A model generated the notes under the pieces. That model searched no databases, was not told where the DNA came from, and saw only the letters and a list, made by a program, of their open reading frames with translations. Of a stretch of DNA of 64,000 nt, positions 33,520 through 42,454 are shown piece after piece. Position numbers and translations under genes: made by a program. Origin of the DNA: Flavobacterium lacus (GTDB lineage Bacteria > Bacteroidota > Bacteroidia > Flavobacteriales > Flavobacteriaceae); NCBI RefSeq assembly GCF_003268815.1, contig NZ_QLSV01000011.1:62001-126000 (forward strand). Direction: 5' to 3'. The stretch's first letter is position 1, and each line of letters opens with the position of its first letter.

Positions 33520-33578
33520 CCCTACACCCTACAACCTACAACCTACAACCTACAACCTACAACCTACAACAGACAACC
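33520..33578. repeat. Tandem GTTGTAG array after the lipoprotein stop
   Basis: Seven to eight 7-bp units, read on the minus strand as GTTGTCT then repeated GTTGTAG and GGTGTAG. The array starts at the base after the TAG stop at 33579-33581. Confidence 0.9.
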
Positions 33579-34403
33579 CTAAAACAACGTAACCGGATAA
33601 TCCACACCATTCGAATGCGTATACACCGCCTGGTTATCACACGTATTATCACCGTAATCTAAAACTCCATCTAACAACACGCCTTGCAGCGACAATTTAC
33701 CTTGGGAAATGTGTGGACAAGCATATTTTTTAATCAACGGCTCCACCACTGCCATATTCAATGTATTGCCGTTACTTGGATTAACTACGGTGTGGGTGCC
33801 GGCAGTAATTTCATAAATATTGTCAATCAAGGTGAGTGTATTCACTCCGGCCGTCATTTTCACGGTTCGCTGACCGGAGAAAGTGAAATAATTGCCATTT
33901 AAGGTGACTATTCCGCCATCGGCAATCGTCCGTTCCCATTGCGGTTCTGCTGAATTAGAAGTAGTGTTAAGATAAGTAATGGTACCTTCTAATTTTCTGC
34001 CGTTTAAATAATAATCATCACCCCGCTCAATCGTCATCACCGAACCAACGTTCATGAAATAATCCGTTAATGTAATCGTTAACGTTCCCGCACGGGTAAT
34101 TCCGTTAAATGTGCAACCATCACCATAATCCAACGTATACGTTTTCGGAAAAACCCCTATCCCGGGATTATCCACTGTAATGGTCAAACATTCATTCGCA
34201 GCAGTAGGCTCTGCAGGACGATTTTCATAAGTGGATTGACTGGTGGTTAAATCAATTCCTTCTTTAAAATCAATTTCATTGGTTTGATCAATTTCCGAAC
34301 TGGCACTAAGCAACTGTTGGTCAACACCGGTACGTTCTTCACGAGAACACGAAACACTGGCTAAAAGCAATACGCCAAAAGCTAAAATGGTTACTTTTTT
34401 CAT
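33579..34403 (-). CDS. Conserved lipoprotein of unknown function, 274 aa
   Basis: Lipoprotein signal with Cys at position 19 (LLASVSC). The mature part is rich in beta strands and Thr/Gly, with paired cysteines likely bridged (NECLTI, DGCTFNG, KYACPHIS, DNTCDN) and two DYGDG/DYGDN motifs that may bind calcium. I do not recognise a characterised family; similar lipoproteins are widespread in Flavobacteriaceae. It should sit in the outer or inner membrane facing the periplasm or the surface. Monocistronic; its 3' untranslated region carries the GTTGTAG array and ends at the hairpin at 33399-33434. Confidence 0.8.
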   Translation of the reverse strand: MKKVTILAFGVLLLASVSCSREERTGVDQQLLSASSEIDQTNEIDFKEGIDLTTSQSTYENRPAEPTAANECLTITVDNPGIGVFPKTYTLDYGDGCTFNGITRAGTLTITLTDYFMNVGSVMTIERGDDYYLNGRKLEGTITYLNTTSNSAEPQWERTIADGGIVTLNGNYFTFSGQRTVKMTAGVNTLTLIDNIYEITAGTHTVVNPSNGNTLNMAVVEPLIKKYACPHISQGKLSLQGVLLDGVLDYGDNTCDNQAVYTHSNGVDYPVTLF

Positions 34404-34896
34404 TGTCTAATTTTTTTAGGTTCTTTGGTTAGACGAATTTACGATGAAAAGGTTTAAAACGCATTCGATTTTCTACGTAATTATTTTAAACAATGTTAGC
34501 ACAAACGAATCCCTAATCGGTGTTCTATTAAAAATTAGTTTTTTTCACCACTAATTCGCTGATTATTGTCTCTCTAAATGATTCTTAATTTCATAACGGT
34601 AAAAATCCAACCAAGCGAGCGAAGCATTCTTGCGTTATAGCGTCTATGTGATAAATTCCAAATGAGAGGTGACTTTGTGTTCTTTGTGCCTGCTTAGTGT
34701 TCTTTGCGGTTAAAAAAAAGTATTCCATTTAAGAAAATGTTTCACTAATCCAATCCGTTTCCATCTGCTTTCGCAAAGCGAATCCAAAAAAAATCCGTGC
34801 CCATCTTTTAAATCCCTCCCGAGACTTCGGGAATCCGTATTCCATTAAAAAGTTAGTTTTTTTGACCGCTAATTCGCAAATTGCCACATTGTCTCA
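34404..34896. other. 493-bp intergenic region of degenerate repeat words
   Basis: No gene. From 34674 it reads CTTTGTGTTCTTTGTGCC, then AGTGTTCTTTGCGGTTAA, then at 34748 AATCCGTTTCCATCTG and at 34788 AATCCGTGCCCATC. A small palindrome (TCCCGA/TCGGGA, 34817-34832) and two copies of a CACTAATTCGC/CCGCTAATTCGC word (near 34550 and 34866) also occur. Such word chains are frequent non-coding filler in Bacteroidota genomes. Confidence 0.5.
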
Positions 34897-35931
34897 TTAC
34901 AACCCCGCCACAATTCCTCTCCACCCCTGCAACTCAGGAATTCCCGGTTTGCGTTTCCCAAAAAACTGAACAATGATTTCACCTGCTTCGTCAAACACCT
35001 CAACTGCTGTAACCACACCATCTTCGGTTGGCTTTCTCACTATCCACGTTTGAGCGACTTTCGTCATGTCCAAATGCAAGTTAAAATCAGGATCCATCAC
35101 ATTATACCAGTTGCCGTGCCACATCGTTTTGCGAACCGTTCCCGTGTGAATTTGAATATTTCCACGATTCCCTACAAATACCATAATGGGTAATTTTTGT
35201 TTCGCTGCGGCTTCCAATAAGGTGACAATTCCTTCTTTGGCAATTGGTTGAGCAAAATAGTCGTTGGGAGCCAAACGCAACGCTTGGGTTCTAGTCACAC
35301 CGAATTTCTTAAGCATACCAAAAAATTCGTGCGTGTCTTTCAATGCTACCCACGCTTTTTGAAAACCTTCCACATCAATTTCAGTGTCCGGTTTTTCGCT
35401 TGGCAAAGCACTAACGGGTGTAGTGGTTTCAGTGACTTCCTGATTCTCCGATTGGTATTTTTCCACCAAAGCATCAAAAGCAGCTTCATTACTGTCGGGA
35501 GTCAAATAGATTTTGTGAATAGCCAAACCGTCTTTCCCAAAAAACTGTAGACTTTTACGTGTTCCGTGTTCGGAAGTTTCGCTTACCGCATACGCTTTAT
35601 CCCAAGTGGAAAGAAAAATTCGCAAGTCGATATCTTCCCCTACAAACAATCCGGCATGCGGACTGCTGAAATCAGGATTCAAATAAACGCCTTTGCGTTC
35701 ATGCACACAAGAAGCATTGCGGGTCAATGCCATCACTTTTCCTATACTTTCAATTTCGGATAAAATAGAGGCAAATTCCGGTTTCAAACGAGTAACCGTT
35801 TCGCCAATTTGAGTGGCCACTAATTCTGCTTCGCTCACGCCCAATTGCTCGGCAGCGTTTCTGATTCTTAAAGTGGGATGACTAACTTTTAAAGCTTCCC
35901 ACTGATTTTTTAAAGTTGTTGTTGTATTCAT
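34897..35931 (-). CDS. hmuS: Heme-degrading protein HmuS/ChuS family
   Basis: 344 residues, two repeated HemS/ChuX domains (about 25-165 and 195-340), each with the strand pattern VMALTRNASCVHERKGVYLN or IMVFVGNRGNIQIHTGTVRK and a following WHGNWYNVMDPDFNLHLD. Cytosolic; it binds incoming heme and releases iron (heme oxygenase-like or anaerobic cleavage activity is known in the family). It is the last gene of the hmu operon, 15 bp after hmuV, so heme import is matched to breakdown. A single AATTGCCACATT unit sits at its 3' edge. Confidence 0.9.
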   Translation of the reverse strand: MNTTTTLKNQWEALKVSHPTLRIRNAAEQLGVSEAELVATQIGETVTRLKPEFASILSEIESIGKVMALTRNASCVHERKGVYLNPDFSSPHAGLFVGEDIDLRIFLSTWDKAYAVSETSEHGTRKSLQFFGKDGLAIHKIYLTPDSNEAAFDALVEKYQSENQEVTETTTPVSALPSEKPDTEIDVEGFQKAWVALKDTHEFFGMLKKFGVTRTQALRLAPNDYFAQPIAKEGIVTLLEAAAKQKLPIMVFVGNRGNIQIHTGTVRKTMWHGNWYNVMDPDFNLHLDMTKVAQTWIVRKPTEDGVVTAVEVFDEAGEIIVQFFGKRKPGIPELQGWRGIVAGL

Positions 35932-35946
35932 GTTGTTTTTATTGTT

Positions 35947-36723
35947 TTAAGTTCCAAATAATATTAACGGATGTTGATTGATAGGATTGGTACAAATCGT
36001 ACACGGAAAATTATACACCTGACTGATGTTTTCGCCTGTAAAAACATCGGACGGTTTTCCTTGACAAAAGACCCGCCCTTTTTTCATCATGATGATGTGG
36101 GTGGCAAATTGTGCCGCCAAATTCAAATCGTGCAACACCACCACGGCAGTATTGCCTTTTTGAACAAAAGTGCGTATGGATTGCATCACAGTATGTTGAT
36201 GCAACACATCTAAATTGTTAAGTGGCTCATCTAAAAAAAGTAATTTTTGAGCGACTTCATTGTGCAATTGGGTGAGCACGCGTGCCAAATGTACCCGTTG
36301 TTTTTCACCGCCGGAAAGCGTAGTGTAATTTCTTTTGGCAAGTGAAAGCACATCCGTTTCAACCATTGCCTTTTCAACAGCAGTTGTATCTTCTTTGGAG
36401 GGAACGGAATCAAAATACGGATAGCGTCCCATCAAAACCACTTCTTCCACCGTGAGCGGAATATCGTGGTTGTATTGCTGTGAAAACTTGGCTTTATGCA
36501 ACGGCAATTGATGAGCATCCCATTGGTCAAACGTTTTCTTTTTAAAAAAAATCGGTTCTTCTTTATCGTTCATTTCGTTAGCCAACATCGACAACAAAGT
36601 AGATTTTCCGGCTCCATTGGGTCCGATAATCACGACCAATTCACCATGTGTGATATCCACGTCGATGTTGTGAAGAATCGCGATATTTTTTTGAGCATAC
36701 GATATTTTGTGGGCCACTATCAT
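35947..36723 (-). CDS. hmuV: Heme ABC transporter ATP-binding protein
   Basis: 258 residues with a complete ABC ATPase set: Walker A GPNGAGKST, Q-loop, signature LSGGEKQRV, Walker B LLFLDEPLNNLD and the switch His in VVLHDLNLA. It powers heme transfer through the HmuU permease at the inner membrane. Its ATG overlaps the hmuU stop by four bases (ATGA). Confidence 0.93.
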   Translation of the reverse strand: MIVAHKISYAQKNIAILHNIDVDITHGELVVIIGPNGAGKSTLLSMLANEMNDKEEPIFFKKKTFDQWDAHQLPLHKAKFSQQYNHDIPLTVEEVVLMGRYPYFDSVPSKEDTTAVEKAMVETDVLSLAKRNYTTLSGGEKQRVHLARVLTQLHNEVAQKLLFLDEPLNNLDVLHQHTVMQSIRTFVQKGNTAVVVLHDLNLAAQFATHIIMMKKGRVFCQGKPSDVFTGENISQVYNFPCTICTNPINQHPLILFGT

Positions 36724-37754
36724 AAAAGTGATTTTTTATTTTTGATTAAAATAAGTATGAAAACCGGTGCTCCTAACATCGCCGTCAAGATACCGATTGG
36801 AATTTCAGAAGGGGCTACTATCGTTCGGCTGATGGTGTCAGCAACCACCAATAAAATACTGCCAAATACGGCCGATAACGGTAAAATTAATTGGTAATTG
36901 GATTTAAATAGCAACCGCAAAATATACGGAATGACTAACCCTACAAACCCAATGGTTCCCGCAAAAGCCACGGTTGTTCCCACCATCAGAGCGGTAAAAA
37001 CCACAATTTGCTTTTTGATTTTTTCCACCGGAACGCCTAAATGTTTGGCATCATTTTCACCTAACATCAAGGCATTTAACGATTTCCCTTTTCCCAGTAA
37101 AAAGAAATAGGAAAGCAATAAAACGGCCAAAAGCAAAGCATTTTTCATCCACGTTGCTCCGGCCAAGCTACCTAAATTCCAAAACGTTAAGTCGCGAAGT
37201 TCTTCTTCTTTGGAGAGGTAAATTAAAAATCCGGTAAAAGCAAATCCGATAGCGGTTACCGCTACTCCAGAGAGCAACATCATGACCACATTCGTTTTTC
37301 CGTTAACGGTGGCAATTTTATACACAAGCAACATCGTGAGCAACGAACCTACAAAAGCCATCAAACTCAGTAAATAAAAGTGTAAACTCTCCGGTATAAA
37401 GGCTTTTAAAACGCCTCCCAAAACTATGGAAACAGCAGCAAACAAAGTTGCCCCTGAAGTAATTCCGATTAAATCGGGTGTTGCTAACGGATTTTTAAAC
37501 ATCCCTTGCATGCAGGTGCCGGAAACCGCTAACATACTACCGATTAAGATGCCCATGACAATTCGCGGCAAGCGTAAATCAAATAATATATACCGGTCCG
37601 CTTCCGAAACGTTGACTGAAGAATCAAAAAAACTTGTCAGGATGGAAAAAACGTCGGTTTCAAATTCATACACGCCTACAAATAAGGATACGGTTGCTAA
37701 AAGGAACAGCAACAAGATACTTAAAAGTGAGTGGGTAACGAGTCTATTGGGCAT
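36720..37754 (-). CDS. hmuU: Heme ABC transporter permease (FecCD/BtuC family)
   Basis: About 344 residues from ATG 37754, with the usual nine to ten membrane segments. Family signatures are LPRIVMGILIGSMLAVSGTCMQGMFKNPLATPDLIG near the N-terminus, and later GFVGLVIPYILRLL and PSEIPIGILTAMLGAPVF. It forms the inner-membrane channel for heme. A longer frame runs back to 37829 but would overlap hmuT by 86 bp; the start at 37754 gives an 11-bp overlap with hmuT, as expected for coupled genes. Confidence 0.9.
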   Translation of the reverse strand: MPNRLVTHSLLSILLLFLLATVSLFVGVYEFETDVFSILTSFFDSSVNVSEADRYILFDLRLPRIVMGILIGSMLAVSGTCMQGMFKNPLATPDLIGITSGATLFAAVSIVLGGVLKAFIPESLHFYLLSLMAFVGSLLTMLLVYKIATVNGKTNVVMMLLSGVAVTAIGFAFTGFLIYLSKEEELRDLTFWNLGSLAGATWMKNALLLAVLLLSYFFLLGKGKSLNALMLGENDAKHLGVPVEKIKKQIVVFTALMVGTTVAFAGTIGFVGLVIPYILRLLFKSNYQLILPLSAVFGSILLVVADTISRTIVAPSEIPIGILTAMLGAPVFILILIKNKKSLL

Positions 37755-38577
37755 TTCCGGAAAGTAATTGATTAAGTTCAACGACGCCTTCGCCCACTCG
37801 TGGTCCGAAACCGGAAAGTAACGCCCCATCCATGGCGATGATATTTTTATTTTTTCCGGCTTTGGTTTTAGCTAAACCTTCTATTTTTAAGGCTCCTTCT
37901 ACACCGCCTACACTTTGTAAACCTTTATCGAAAAACAAAATATAATCGGGATTGTTGGCCAATAAAGCTTCCGGGGTTAAAGGTTTAAAATCGTCAAAAC
38001 CGGTCACGGCATTTTGACCTCCGGCTAAAGCAATCATGTTATCCACCGGTGTGTTTTTTCCGGCCACCATAAGCATTCCTGCACCACGAGCATAGATGAA
38101 CAACACTTTGGGTTTGGATGGAATACCTTTTGCCGTTTTTACTTTTTTATCAATAGACGATTGTAAAGCTACGTAGTTTTTTTCACCCAAAACAGTGGCG
38201 ACTTCTTTGATAAGGTCTTTTGTTCCTTGAATGGAAAACACTTGTTTAAAAATATGGGTTTTTACGCCCGAAGCTTTCAATTTGGCCGCTAAATCAGGAT
38301 TCATATCTTTTTCTGTAGCCAAAATCAAAGTGGGTTTTAAGGCCATAACCGATTCAATAGAAAGCGTTCGCACGTGACCTAAATCTTTTGCGTTTAAAGA
38401 TTTTGGAAACGTACTGGTCACATCGGTGGCCACAATTTTATCTTGATGACCAAGAGCACAAACCATTTCGGTGATAGCTCCATTGAGCGTAATAATTCTA
38501 TGTTGATTTGTTTTATTTTCCTTGGAAAAGGCAACAGTACCAACTAAACAAAAAAGAAAAGTGATGGTGTTTTTCAT
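37744..38577 (-). CDS. hmuT: Heme-binding periplasmic protein
   Basis: 277 residues. Signal peptide at 1-18 (VGTVAFS). Class III periplasmic-binding fold of the BtuF/HmuT type, with ITLNGAITEMVCALG, VTSTFPKSLNAKDLG, PTLILATEKD and AGGQNAVTGFDDFKPLTPEAL. It receives heme from the outer-membrane receptor and hands it to HmuUV. A 143-bp gap separates it from hmuY; this gap has no clear consensus promoter, so read-through from the upstream promoter is likely. Confidence 0.9.
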   Translation of the reverse strand: MKNTITFLFCLVGTVAFSKENKTNQHRIITLNGAITEMVCALGHQDKIVATDVTSTFPKSLNAKDLGHVRTLSIESVMALKPTLILATEKDMNPDLAAKLKASGVKTHIFKQVFSIQGTKDLIKEVATVLGEKNYVALQSSIDKKVKTAKGIPSKPKVLFIYARGAGMLMVAGKNTPVDNMIALAGGQNAVTGFDDFKPLTPEALLANNPDYILFFDKGLQSVGGVEGALKIEGLAKTKAGKNKNIIAMDGALLSGFGPRVGEGVVELNQLLSGNAQ

Positions 38578-38720
38578 AGTTTTTAACTTTAAATATTTAA
38601 TATTTTAAACCATTAAGAAATTAAGTTTCATTAAGTTATTATTTGTGTAAGATAACCGGGCTGTTTGACCAACCCGATTAATCTAGCAAACAAATAAAAA
38701 CAAGTAGTGAAATCATTTAA

Positions 38721-40154
38721 TTAATTCAATTTTTGGTATTCTACCGTGGGATTACCGCGTTCTCCGGCAGCATTTGACATCGCTACAAAACGCACTTTGT
38801 AGATATTTCCGGCAACGTCTTTTACCACATAAAAACGATCGTCTCGCACACTGGGTAAGGAGGTTGGTCCGCCCCCGTTTCGCCAATTGGAACCAATTAC
38901 CCGTTGGTCAACAGACGTTTCTAAATCAAAATTAGCGGTAACTACATTCGTCAATGAAAAATCAGCATACGCCACACCGGCACTGTTCAACACTTGATAG
39001 GCTCTAGTTCCTCCTTTGCGATTGGTCACAATAAAATCTTGAAACGCATACGACACTAATCCACTACCAAAATTGGTTAAGTTGGTAAACGGAGTAAACA
39101 AAATATCCCACTTATCTTTCTGCGGTTCAGCGGCTACCACTTGGTTCGTCATTAAGCTGAAAAAAGTAAAGTTAAAAGCACTGTTTTTGGAAATCGTTAC
39201 TTCGCTAAAAGTGGTCGCTTCAGGGTTAGCATATTGCAGTTTATAATCATTTCCGCTGCGTAACACTCTGATTTTTTTCCACCCTCGAGCGTCACCATAA
39301 GGGTTCACACTACCCACGTTGGGAGCAACATTGGTTAACCCGAAACCTAAGTTGACTAAATATACTTTGTTGTCAGCATCCGTAGCAGAAACCGCTTGAA
39401 TGGCAGTCAAAGCGATGTCGCCATTAGGTCCATCCACATAAGCAGGATTACCATTGGAAACACCGGAACCGCCTCCTTCTCCAACTGCCACCGTGTTATC
39501 AATAGCAACCGGTACTGTAATATCTGTCAATTCCGTATTTTTTACAGCCATTTTTAACGACCCGTTGATGGCTACTCTAAATTCGTTTCCACCAAAGAAA
39601 CCTAAATCCCATTTAGTGCGTTCCACAGGAGTTTCTACACCGGAACTGAAATCAAAATACACCTGATTAGGCACATTTGGCCCACCAATAGAAGGACTCT
39701 TCGTCGCTAAAGTTATCGGTGCTTCATCAAAGTTCAATTGAATCGTGTGGGTTATGGTTGGAATTTCCACTTGAGCCAACGAAACCGCCATAATGGTAAA
39801 CGAAACATTTTTAATTTGCTCCTCGGTAGCTTCCACCAAACGGTTAAAAGTAAAAGAAGCTGAAGTTATATTCGCCGCAAAAGGCACTTCAACAGTGCTG
39901 TTTTGAGCAGCCGGAACAGTGGTGTAATCTACCCCATAAGCGGTGGCTACTTCCGTAACCGATAAGGTAATAGAACCCGCAGCAGCAGTTGGGTTTTGAA
40001 AAACTAAGTTTACCGTTGTGTTGTCCTGCACTACATTGACAGAACTGTTTACAAAAGCAACGGCATTGGCCGGAGTAGAAGTGTTATCCTCTTCTGAACA
40101 ACCTAAGGTAACTAGACCTAAAAAAACGAAAAATCCTAAAATACTTTTTTTCAT
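38721..40154 (-). CDS. hmuY: HmuY-family heme-binding lipoprotein
   Basis: 477 residues. Lipoprotein signal with Cys19 (LGLVTLGCSEE). Residues 30-130 resemble a Calx-beta or DUF-type beta sandwich, and residues 140-477 carry the HmuY fold (WDLGFFGGNEFRVAINGS, DKWDILFTPF, YFVVKDVAGNIYKVRFV-like end). HmuY of Porphyromonas gingivalis takes heme from host proteins; this protein is about twice as long, because of the N-terminal domain and an insert. It lies 11 bp after the receptor gene, the classic hmuRY order. Confidence 0.85.
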   Translation of the reverse strand: MKKSILGFFVFLGLVTLGCSEEDNTSTPANAVAFVNSSVNVVQDNTTVNLVFQNPTAAAGSITLSVTEVATAYGVDYTTVPAAQNSTVEVPFAANITSASFTFNRLVEATEEQIKNVSFTIMAVSLAQVEIPTITHTIQLNFDEAPITLATKSPSIGGPNVPNQVYFDFSSGVETPVERTKWDLGFFGGNEFRVAINGSLKMAVKNTELTDITVPVAIDNTVAVGEGGGSGVSNGNPAYVDGPNGDIALTAIQAVSATDADNKVYLVNLGFGLTNVAPNVGSVNPYGDARGWKKIRVLRSGNDYKLQYANPEATTFSEVTISKNSAFNFTFFSLMTNQVVAAEPQKDKWDILFTPFTNLTNFGSGLVSYAFQDFIVTNRKGGTRAYQVLNSAGVAYADFSLTNVVTANFDLETSVDQRVIGSNWRNGGGPTSLPSVRDDRFYVVKDVAGNIYKVRFVAMSNAAGERGNPTVEYQKLN

Positions 40155-40165
40155 ATGGATAGAAA

Positions 40166-42283
40166 TTAAAAATTAAGGTGATAGACAAGTTTTAAAAAAT
40201 AAGAACGTCCGTAACCCAATAACTGAGCCGCATCAGCCTGATGCACTGCTCCTACATTGGGTTGTGTTTGATTGACCGTTACGATGTTGAAAATGTTACG
40301 GGCTCCTGCAGTTATTTCAAAGGAATTGTTGTAAAATAGTTTACGAACAGAGGCATCCATCAAACTAAAACCATCCAGTACCGAAGGCCGAAAAGTAGGG
40401 TTGCCATTGTCGTCAAAAGTGGCTACAAACTGTTGCTGTCTGCCATTGTATTTATAATACGCAGAAAAAGTGGTGTTTGCCTTTTTCCACTGATACGTAA
40501 GCGAGCTATTCAATTGATGGGTGAATAAAAAAGAATCATCTGAAACAGCCTCCCCATTATTGATGGCTTGCGAAATTCCCACTACAGAAGCTCCGATGTT
40601 CCAGTTAAATTGCTTCCATTGCAATTGATGCGTCCAAGCAAAATTCCACATTTGATAAAAACTGATGTTGATGAATTGCGATTTAGCAATCGGTTGCAAT
40701 TCAATTAACGCCATTTCAATGCGGTCTTTAACATCTAAAAAATTAACCGCTAATTGACTTTGCCATTGTAAGGATTTAAAGGAAAATTTCTTTTTCAATC
40801 CAAAATCAAACGAAGTACTGGTTTCCGGAATGAGGTTTTCGTTTCCTACAAAAAAGTGACCGGAAAAAATAAGTTCACTGTATAATTCATCAAAATTAGG
40901 CGTGCGATAAGAACGCCCTGCTCCCAACCGCAATTCAAAATCCTGTGGAAACAAATAGCGGAATCCGAAAGAAGCGGCATATTGATTGTCAAACTTATTT
41001 TGAATAGAATACCGCAACCCCGAACGAAATGCGGCTTTATCATTGGCTTTGTATTCCGTTGAAAAAAATACATCATAATTGTTGATGTCTTTGCGAATTT
41101 CTTTCAGAAAATTATTTTCACCAATCACTCTTGAAAAGCCTTCATTCATTACCACTTCATACCCCAATTGAGCATCCCATTTGGTATGTTGAAACAGATT
41201 GGAAAGTGTACCGGTTGAATAAGCCACTTTTGAGGATTGATCAACCGCTTGTGAGGCATTTTCCTCGGTTTGAGTAGTAATGTTGTAGGTAAAAGCACGT
41301 TGCTCTCGAACCTGACTTTGATAGGAAAGCGAAACTGTAAACGGATACTTGTCCTTGAACGTCCCTGATGAATTGAGATGATGAAACCAACGCGTGGTAA
41401 AATACCGCTCATCAAAAGCCGATTTGATATCGGGAAAAGGAGCATTGGCCACCGTATTGACCGTGGTATTCATAAAATCAAAACGTTCATTCAAATATTC
41501 TACTTTGTAAAAAAGCTTGTATTTGTCACGTTTATATTGAATAAAACCATTCGTAATCCATTGTTCTTTGGGATACCAGGTATAACCTCTTCTTCCATCA
41601 TTTACAGCATAATTTTCCCCTTGTCTGTTGCCCAAAAAACCATCAAAATCAATTCGATTGACACTAAAACTGGTTGTAAAACCCTCCGAAAGTTGATGGG
41701 CTAAACGCAAGTTTTGAATGTGTCGCCCTTCATTAAAAAAAGCATATTCTTTACCAACCGTTTCCTCCTGCACGGAAGCAGTAACCTCCCATTTTTTGGC
41801 CACCGACTTTTTGGTAATGATATTCAAAATACCACTCACCGCATTGGCTCCGTGTGTCACCCCCATCGAACCCTCAATAATTTCAATCTGCTCGATGTCA
41901 TTCAAATTAATTTGTGTCAAATCAATTGAATTCCCCAATCCGGAGTCATTCACCAAAGGTATATTATCCACTAAAATTTTAAAATACTGACTATCCAAAC
42001 CAAATAATGAAACCGAAGAACGCCCATCTCTCCCGCCCGGTTGAACCGTAATATTCAGCGTTTGGTTCAGTGCATCGGCTAAATTAGTCGCCGCCAATTG
42101 TTGGATGTCTGATTCGTTAATTGTACGCACATTAAAGATCGATTTTTTCAACGACTGTGGCTCAAATTGACCGGTTACCACGACATCTTTCAAAGCGATG
42201 GTTTTAGTCGTATCCACCGCTTGAGCAGAACTAATTGAAGTAACAAAAAAAGAGGTTAAAAGGAATATAAATCTACGTCTCAT
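40166..42283 (-). CDS. hmuR: TonB-dependent heme receptor HmuR-like
   Basis: 705 residues. Signal peptide at 1-20 (SSAQA), TonB box-like TKTIALKDVVVTG, plug domain (NIVPL... IEIIEGSMGVTHGANAVSGILNI, about 40-150) and a 22-strand barrel to the terminal LKLVYHLNF. It imports heme across the outer membrane using TonB energy. No carboxypeptidase-like extension precedes the plug. First gene of the hmu operon; promoter TATCTTTG and a 10-bp inverted repeat upstream suggest iron-responsive control. Confidence 0.9.
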   Translation of the reverse strand: MRRRFIFLLTSFFVTSISSAQAVDTTKTIALKDVVVTGQFEPQSLKKSIFNVRTINESDIQQLAATNLADALNQTLNITVQPGGRDGRSSVSLFGLDSQYFKILVDNIPLVNDSGLGNSIDLTQINLNDIEQIEIIEGSMGVTHGANAVSGILNIITKKSVAKKWEVTASVQEETVGKEYAFFNEGRHIQNLRLAHQLSEGFTTSFSVNRIDFDGFLGNRQGENYAVNDGRRGYTWYPKEQWITNGFIQYKRDKYKLFYKVEYLNERFDFMNTTVNTVANAPFPDIKSAFDERYFTTRWFHHLNSSGTFKDKYPFTVSLSYQSQVREQRAFTYNITTQTEENASQAVDQSSKVAYSTGTLSNLFQHTKWDAQLGYEVVMNEGFSRVIGENNFLKEIRKDINNYDVFFSTEYKANDKAAFRSGLRYSIQNKFDNQYAASFGFRYLFPQDFELRLGAGRSYRTPNFDELYSELIFSGHFFVGNENLIPETSTSFDFGLKKKFSFKSLQWQSQLAVNFLDVKDRIEMALIELQPIAKSQFINISFYQMWNFAWTHQLQWKQFNWNIGASVVGISQAINNGEAVSDDSFLFTHQLNSSLTYQWKKANTTFSAYYKYNGRQQQFVATFDDNGNPTFRPSVLDGFSLMDASVRKLFYNNSFEITAGARNIFNIVTVNQTQPNVGAVHQADAAQLLGYGRSYFLKLVYHLNF

Positions 42284-42312
42284 TATTAAGAATCTTTCTA
42301 AATAAACCGAGA

Positions 42313-42320
42313 CAAAGATA
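42313..42320 (-). promoter_or_regulatory. -7 element of the hmu operon
   Basis: TATCTTTG on the minus strand, 29 bp before the hmuR ATG. Confidence 0.65.
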
Positions 42321-42325
42321 AAACA

Positions 42326-42354
42326 CTATTTTTATTAATTCTAAATAAAAATAG
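42326..42354 (-). promoter_or_regulatory. Possible iron-regulator operator upstream of hmuR
   Basis: CTATTTTTAT (42326-42335) and ATAAAAATAG (42345-42354) are perfect inverted arms around a 9-bp centre. The site overlaps the expected -33 region, where a repressor such as Fur would block the polymerase. The regulator's identity is inferred only from the heme operon. Confidence 0.5.
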
Positions 42355-42406
42355 ATTAAAATGTGTTAAAATTTATATCACACTGACAAGCAACGCTTTA
42401 AAATAA

Positions 42407-42435
42407 AAAATCCAAATCGATAGGATTTGGATTTT
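42407..42435 (-). terminator. Terminator after ctlX
   Basis: A 12-bp stem (42407-42418 with 42424-42435, core ATCCAAATC/GATTTGGAT), 5-nt loop, T-rich exit on the minus strand. It ends 20 bp short of the ctlX stop. Confidence 0.85.
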
Positions 42436-42454
42436 ACACTTTATGATTAAAAAT

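Noticed and set aside
33520..33578. CRISPR-like tandem array
   Set aside because: The units are contiguous 7-mers without spacers; no cas genes are present.
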